The notes below the pieces were generated by a model. That model had not been told where the DNA came from. It ran no database searches and saw only the letters and a program-made list of their open reading frames with translations. 10,067 bases of DNA from an uncultured Oscillospiraceae bacterium (GTDB lineage Bacteria; Bacillota; Clostridia; Oscillospirales; Oscillospiraceae): the NCBI GenBank assembly GCA_900769835.1, contig CAAGIE010000157.1, positions 1-10,067 on the forward strand. The letters are read 5' to 3'. The position numbers and the translations under genes were made by a program. Of the stretch, positions 7,153 to 10,067 are shown in pieces (position 1 is the stretch's first letter; each line of letters opens with the position of its first letter).

Positions 7153-7848
7153 ATGTCTATTGCGGAAAATGTTGCCCGCATCAAAGAAGAAATGAAGGCC
7201 GCGGCCATTGCCGCCGGCAGAGATCCCGGTGAGATCCTGTTGTGCGCCGCCACCAAGATGAACGACAGTGATGCAGTGCGTCAGGCCATTGCCGCCGGTG
7301 TGGATTGCTGTGGTGAAAACCGCGTGCAGGAACTGGTGCAAAAAAGCGGCGAAAACGCATATGAGGGTGCGCCGGTGCATTTTATCGGCCATCTGCAGAC
7401 CAATAAAGTCAAGCAGGTGGTGGGCAAGGTGGATCTGATCCAGAGCGTGGGTTCTGTGCGCCTGCTGGATGCCATCGAGAAGGAAGCCGCCAAGCAGGGC
7501 ATCCGTCAGGAGATCCTGCTGGAGGTGAACATCGGACGGGAGGAATCCAAGTCCGGTTTTATGGTGGAGGAGCTTACCGCGGTGCTGGAGAAAATGGGAG
7601 AATATTCTCATATTTTGGTCCGTGGATTGATGGCAATTCCCCCAATTTGCCAGGAATCAGCAGATTCTCGCAAATTTTTTCAAGAAATGTGCAACCTTTC
7701 TGTTGACATAACGACAAAAAAATACGATAATGTATTGGTAGATATTATGTCCATGGGTATGTCGGATGACTACCGTGAGGCCATCGCCTGCGGAAGCACG
7801 ATGATCCGGGTAGGCACCGCCATTTTCGGACCTAGGAATTATCAATAA
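7153..7848 (+). CDS. yggS: YggS/YlmE family PLP homeostasis protein
   Basis: This 231-residue protein belongs to the YggS/PROSC (PLPBP) family, single-domain TIM-barrel proteins that bind pyridoxal 5'-phosphate and maintain its homeostasis but have no established enzymatic activity. K35 in CAATKMN is in the position of the PLP-binding lysine. Family motifs follow: GENRVQELVQK, HFIGHLQTNKVKQV, a GLMAIPP segment, and the C-terminal phosphate-binding stretch SMGMSDDYREAIACGSTMIR then VGTAIFG. The gene is called ylmE in B. subtilis, where it also precedes sepF. No clear promoter is seen in the 37 bases between the hfq terminator and its start. Codons from about 7590 to 7750 are far more AT-rich than the rest of the gene and contain a probable promoter for the downstream genes. 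Confidence 0.95.
   Translation: MSIAENVARIKEEMKAAAIAAGRDPGEILLCAATKMNDSDAVRQAIAAGVDCCGENRVQELVQKSGENAYEGAPVHFIGHLQTNKVKQVVGKVDLIQSVGSVRLLDAIEKEAAKQGIRQEILLEVNIGREESKSGFMVEELTAVLEKMGEYSHILVRGLMAIPPICQESADSRKFFQEMCNLSVDITTKKYDNVLVDIMSMGMSDDYREAIACGSTMIRVGTAIFGPRNYQ
7598..7609. repeat. 12-base perfect palindrome in the yggS AT-rich island
   Basis: GAGAATATTCTC is a perfect palindrome, 93 bases upstream of the predicted promoter -35 element. It lies at the left edge of the AT-rich segment of yggS. It might be a regulator binding site or chance; nothing else in the sequence decides this. Confidence 0.35.
7703..7731 (+). promoter_or_regulatory. Near-consensus housekeeping sigma promoter inside yggS
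   Basis: TTGACA (7703-7708) matches the -35 consensus exactly, the spacer is the optimal 17 bases, and GATAAT (7726-7731) matches the -10 consensus at five of six positions. The upstream bases are AT-rich, with a T run at 7675-7680. Transcription would begin near 7738, giving an untranslated leader of about 140 bases before sepF, including the end of yggS. It very likely drives sepF and divIVA separately from yggS. Confidence 0.7.
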
Positions 7849-7863
7849 GAGAAAAACAATTTT

Positions 7864-7869
7864 AGGAGG
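7864..7869 (+). promoter_or_regulatory. Consensus ribosome binding site of sepF
   Basis: AGGAGG lies 8 bases before the sepF ATG at 7878. It is the strongest ribosome binding site in the window and suggests high SepF synthesis. Confidence 0.8.
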
Positions 7870-7877
7870 ATATACAC

Positions 7878-8381
7878 ATGAGCTTTTGGGACAATGTCAA
7901 GAAGTTTGCAAAGCCTTATTCCGATGAGGACGATTACAGCGATGATTACGAGGACGAAGTAGAAGAGACCTACGAGGAGGAAGAGACTCCTGCTCGTGCC
8001 GGCCGTCGTCCCTCTCCCTTTGAGCCTGCAAAGACTGCAGAGCCCGCTCCCGCCGCCCGCCCCGCCGCTACCGGCGCCGGCTTCAGCGGTCAGGTGCTGA
8101 ATATGAACTCCGGCCGTCAGGAAGTGGTTCTGTTCCACGCAAAGAGTTTCGACGATGCAGCAAAGGCTGCCGACGAACTGCGTAAGAAGAAGGCAGTGAT
8201 CCTGAACATGGAGAATGTGGATAAGGCGCTGATCCGCCGCGTGGTGGACTTCCTCTCCGGCAGCATCTACGCTCTGGACGGCAGCGTGAAGAAGGTCGCA
8301 CAGGCTACCTATCTGTTCTGCCCCCACAATATGGAAGTTGTGGGCGATCTGGAGAACCTGCAGGCTGACAGTCAGTTCTAA
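7878..8381 (+). CDS. sepF: Cell division protein SepF
   Basis: SepF anchors FtsZ filaments to the membrane and helps align them during septum formation. The 167-residue protein starts with MSFWDNVKKFAKPY, which fits the family's N-terminal amphipathic membrane-binding helix. Next is a very acidic stretch (15 of residues 16-36 are Asp or Glu), then a Pro/Ala-rich linker to about residue 70. The C-terminal SepF domain (about 82-157) includes VVLFHAKSFDDAAKAADEL, KAVILNMENVD and DFLSGSIYALDGSVKKV, the last being a strongly conserved part of the FtsZ-binding/dimerisation fold. It lies 29 bases after yggS and 35 before divIVA, probably co-transcribed with divIVA from the promoter inside yggS. In B. 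subtilis ylmG and ylmH come between sepF and divIVA; both are absent here. Confidence 0.95.
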   Translation: MSFWDNVKKFAKPYSDEDDYSDDYEDEVEETYEEEETPARAGRRPSPFEPAKTAEPAPAARPAATGAGFSGQVLNMNSGRQEVVLFHAKSFDDAAKAADELRKKKAVILNMENVDKALIRRVVDFLSGSIYALDGSVKKVAQATYLFCPHNMEVVGDLENLQADSQF

Positions 8382-8416
8382 GTTCTTCAACTCCATACAG
8401 AAAGAGGAAGCAAAAT

Positions 8417-9097
8417 ATGCTTACACCCCAAGATATTGAAAAGGTAGCCTTTGGCAAAGCCACTTTCGGTGGCTATGATATTCAGGACGTGGATGCTTTT
8501 CTGGAGCCCCTGACTGAGGACTACATCACCATTTACAAGGAAAACGCTCTCCTCAAGAGCAAGATGAAGGTCCTGGTGGCAAAACTGGAGGAGTACCGCG
8601 CAAATGAAGCCAGCCTGAAAGAGGCAGTGGCTGAGACCCAGAAGACCTGCGATGGCATGGTCAAGGACGCAGAGGCTAAATGCACCCAGATGCTGCAGGA
8701 AGCCAGCGCCGCCGCTACCGAAAAGGCAAAGAACGCTGACGCGCTCATCGCCGCTGAAGAAGCCCGCGTGGAAGATGCCCGTCAGGTTGCTTATAAGCGC
8801 ATCGAGGAGCTGAAGAACCAGGTGGCATCCTGCGTAAAGGCGCTGGAGCGTATCCAGCAGTCCAACGCTCCCACCGAGCAGCCCGCAATGCCCTATGACT
8901 ACGATCGCGCAGAGGAAACTCTGAAGGATCGGGAGGACGATGTGGCAGACGAGATCTCCGCCAGCCTGAAGGCGCTGGTAGGCACCACCGATGACCCCGT
9001 GCCTGAGATCGAGCCCCTGCACCCCAACTCCACTACCACCGGCAAGTTTGCCAACCTGCAGTTTGGCCCCAACTACAACGCCAACAGTCAGAGATAA
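8417..9097 (+). CDS. divIVA: DivIVA family cell polarity/division protein
   Basis: DivIVA proteins bind curved membrane at poles and septa and recruit division or polarity partners. The N-terminal membrane-binding region is clear: LTPQDIEKVAFGKATFGGYD then DVDAFLEPLTEDYITIYKEN. The membrane-inserting phenylalanine (F17) is present, but the arginine next to it in B. subtilis (R18) is glycine here. Residues from about 30 to 145 look like continuous coiled coil (E, K, A and L rich), as expected for the tetramerising part. The last 75 residues are acidic and proline-containing and probably disordered. GAGG at 8404-8407 is 9 bases before the start. GpsB, a shorter relative, is excluded by the 226-residue length. 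It is followed directly by the ileS T-box leader, with no separate terminator. Confidence 0.9.
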   Translation: MLTPQDIEKVAFGKATFGGYDIQDVDAFLEPLTEDYITIYKENALLKSKMKVLVAKLEEYRANEASLKEAVAETQKTCDGMVKDAEAKCTQMLQEASAAATEKAKNADALIAAEEARVEDARQVAYKRIEELKNQVASCVKALERIQQSNAPTEQPAMPYDYDRAEETLKDREDDVADEISASLKALVGTTDDPVPEIEPLHPNSTTTGKFANLQFGPNYNANSQR

Positions 9098-9100
9098 TTT

Positions 9101-9106
9101 CATAAT
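9101..9106 (+). promoter_or_regulatory. Possible -10 element for the ileS leader
   Basis: CATAAT matches the -10 consensus at five of six positions and would start transcription near 9113, just before the first T-box helix. No recognisable -35 element lies 16-18 bases upstream, so the promoter is weak, activator-dependent or not real. The leader could instead be read through from divIVA. Confidence 0.3.
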
Positions 9107-9116
9107 TTATGCACAG

Positions 9117-9353
9117 ATGAGGACAGGTCTTGCGGACCTTTGCTTTTCAGAGAACTGCCGGTTGGTGTGAGGCAGTAGCAAACCCGTTGGATATCCCCTC
9201 GGAGCGGCGCACCGAAGCCTGCGGGTGGTAGATTGCGCCGGGAGCGCCCGATACAGCGCACATCGAGTGCCGGAATTTTCCGGAATAAGAGTGGTACCGC
9301 AGAGGTATATAAAGCCTTTGTCTCTTGCAAAAAGAGGCAAAGGCTTCTTTTTT
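9117..9353 (+). promoter_or_regulatory. T-box riboswitch, isoleucine type, upstream of ileS
   Basis: The leader senses uncharged tRNA-Ile. Stem I can be drawn as GAGG 9119-9122 with CCTC 9197-9200, TTTGC 9139-9143 with GCAAA 9178-9182, and CTGCC 9155-9159 with GGCAG 9171-9175, with the usual CAGAGA at 9148-9153. The 3' side of the specifier region reads GGATATCCCC; ATC at 9193-9195 is the likely Ile specifier. A second helix pairs 9205-9210 with 9235-9240, and a Stem III-like hairpin is 9270-9274 with 9279-9283. The T-box core GTGGTACCGC is at 9291-9300. The antiterminator pairs 9287-9291 with 9322-9326 and 9299-9305 with 9315-9321, leaving a seven-base bulge TGGTACC whose TGGT matches the ACCA end of tRNA-Ile. 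It competes with the terminator at 9312-9353. Confidence 0.95.
9312..9353 (+). terminator. T-box regulated terminator before ileS
   Basis: A 15-pair stem (9312-9326 with 9332-9346, one G-U pair) with a five-base loop is followed by C and six T residues. Its 5' arm shares bases 9315-9326 with the antiterminator, so the two cannot form together. When tRNA-Ile is charged the terminator should form and stop transcription before ileS. It may also end transcripts coming from divIVA. Bases 9354-9422 between it and the ileS ribosome binding site hold only a small GCGC/GCGC hairpin (9376-9386), with no clear role. Confidence 0.93.
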
Positions 9354-9422
9354 AGCGGATTTTTCACCCAATCCTGCGCTTTGCGCCATACTTCTCGCGC
9401 TAAGTTATTTCGACTATTATAT

Positions 9423-9427
9423 GGAGG
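9423..9427 (+). promoter_or_regulatory. Ribosome binding site deciding the ileS start
   Basis: GGAGG lies 8 bases before the ATG at 9436. The in-frame ATG at 9421 overlaps this site and has no site of its own, so 9436 is the start. Confidence 0.8.
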
Positions 9428-9435
9428 TTATTCCA

Positions 9436-10067
9436 ATGGAATACAAAAACACCATTATCACCCCCAAGACCGATTTTCCCATGAAGGCCGGTCTGCCTGC
9501 CCGTGAGCCGGGTATGCTGGAGCGTTGGCAGGAAACTGACCTGTATAACGCAATGCTGGAAAAGAATAAGGATCTGCCCCCCTTCGTTCTGCACGATGGC
9601 CCTCCCTTCTCCAACGGCTATATCCACATGGGCCACGCTCTGAACAAGGCGCTGAAGGACTTTATCGTCCGCAGCCATGCTATGATGGGTTTCTACACCC
9701 CCTATGTCCCCGGCTGGGATAACCACGGTCTGCCCATCGAACGGGCCATCGAGACTTCCAAGAAGAAGCTGAACAAGGATATGTCCGTGCCCGAGTTCCG
9801 TAAGGCCTGCGAGGACTTCGCCGAGGACTTCATCCAGAAGCAGATGGGTGGCTTCAAGCGGCTGGGCGTCGTGGGCGACTGGAAGCGTCCCTACCGCACC
9901 ATGGACCGTCATTTCGAGGCCCAGGAGGTCAAGGTCTTTGGCCGGATGTTCGACAAGGGCTTTATCTACAAGGGCCTGAAGCCCGTCACTTGGTGTCCCT
10001 TCTGCGCTACTGCCGTGGCAGAAGCTGACATTGAGTACAAGGACGATCCCTGTACCTCTGCTTATGT
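9436..10067 (+). CDS. ileS: Isoleucyl-tRNA synthetase (5' part)
   Basis: IleS charges tRNA-Ile with isoleucine in the cytoplasm and edits mischarged valine. Only the first 210 codons are in the window, and the reading frame is open to the end. The class I signature appears as HMGH (64-67) within GYIHMGHALNKALKDF, preceded by LHDGPPFSNG. GWDNHGLPIE (from residue 93) and WCPFCATAVAEADIEY match the family's start of the editing-domain insertion. The KMSKS loop and the rest of the editing and anticodon-binding domains are beyond the window. Its identity is reinforced by the T-box leader with an apparent AUC specifier and by the divIVA-ileS order known from B. subtilis. Expression should rise when uncharged tRNA-Ile accumulates. 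Confidence 0.97.
   Translation, partial: MEYKNTIITPKTDFPMKAGLPAREPGMLERWQETDLYNAMLEKNKDLPPFVLHDGPPFSNGYIHMGHALNKALKDFIVRSHAMMGFYTPYVPGWDNHGLPIERAIETSKKKLNKDMSVPEFRKACEDFAEDFIQKQMGGFKRLGVVGDWKRPYRTMDRHFEAQEVKVFGRMFDKGFIYKGLKPVTWCPFCATAVAEADIEYKDDPCTSAY

Noticed and set aside
9107..9389. Three overlapping minus-strand frames of 76-86 codons opposite the ileS leader.
   Set aside because: They mirror the structured T-box RNA on the other strand; no ribosome binding site or family motif supports them.
9415..9420. TATTAT as a -10 element of a promoter downstream of the T-box terminator.
   Set aside because: The -35 position reads TTCTCG (three of six), and the start point would fall on the ileS ribosome binding site.
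9225..9506. A 93-codon plus-strand open frame across the T-box and the ileS start.
   Set aside because: It runs through the riboswitch helices and terminator and then out of frame into ileS; the translation has no recognisable character.

Overview
The window is a gene-dense, all plus-strand stretch of housekeeping DNA. By eye the coding regions are roughly 55-60% G+C. The protein sequences (an endonuclease-type MutL, short Hfq, SepF, DivIVA, an Ile T-box leader) point to a Firmicute of class Clostridia, probably an Oscillospiraceae/Ruminococcaceae-type gut bacterium. That placement is inferred from sequence character, not from a search.

Region 1 (1-7115) is a compact cluster: miaB (3' part only), mutS, a CPBP-family membrane protease, mutL, miaA and hfq. 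Gaps are 2-44 bases, and several ribosome binding sites sit inside the end of the preceding gene. A strong intrinsic terminator at 7086-7115 closes it. The cluster combines mismatch repair (MutS/MutL), both steps of the ms2i6A37 tRNA modification (MiaA then MiaB), and the RNA chaperone Hfq. The membrane protease between mutS and mutL is the odd member.

Region 2 (7116-9097) holds yggS/ylmE (PLP homeostasis), sepF and divIVA (cell division and polarity). This matches the gene order known downstream of the division cluster in Gram-positive bacteria, but ylmG and ylmH, which lie between sepF and divIVA in Bacillus subtilis, are absent. A near-consensus promoter (TTGACA, 17-base spacer, GATAAT) lies inside yggS at 7703-7731, in an unusually AT-rich island of the coding sequence. 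It probably drives sepF and divIVA.

Region 3 (9098-10067) is a complete T-box riboswitch leader with an apparent AUC (Ile) specifier, followed by the 5' part of ileS, which runs off the window.

I did not find a defence system, mobile element, CRISPR array or clearly new system. The most useful observations are the promoter embedded in yggS, the protease between mutS and mutL, and the missing ylmGH.
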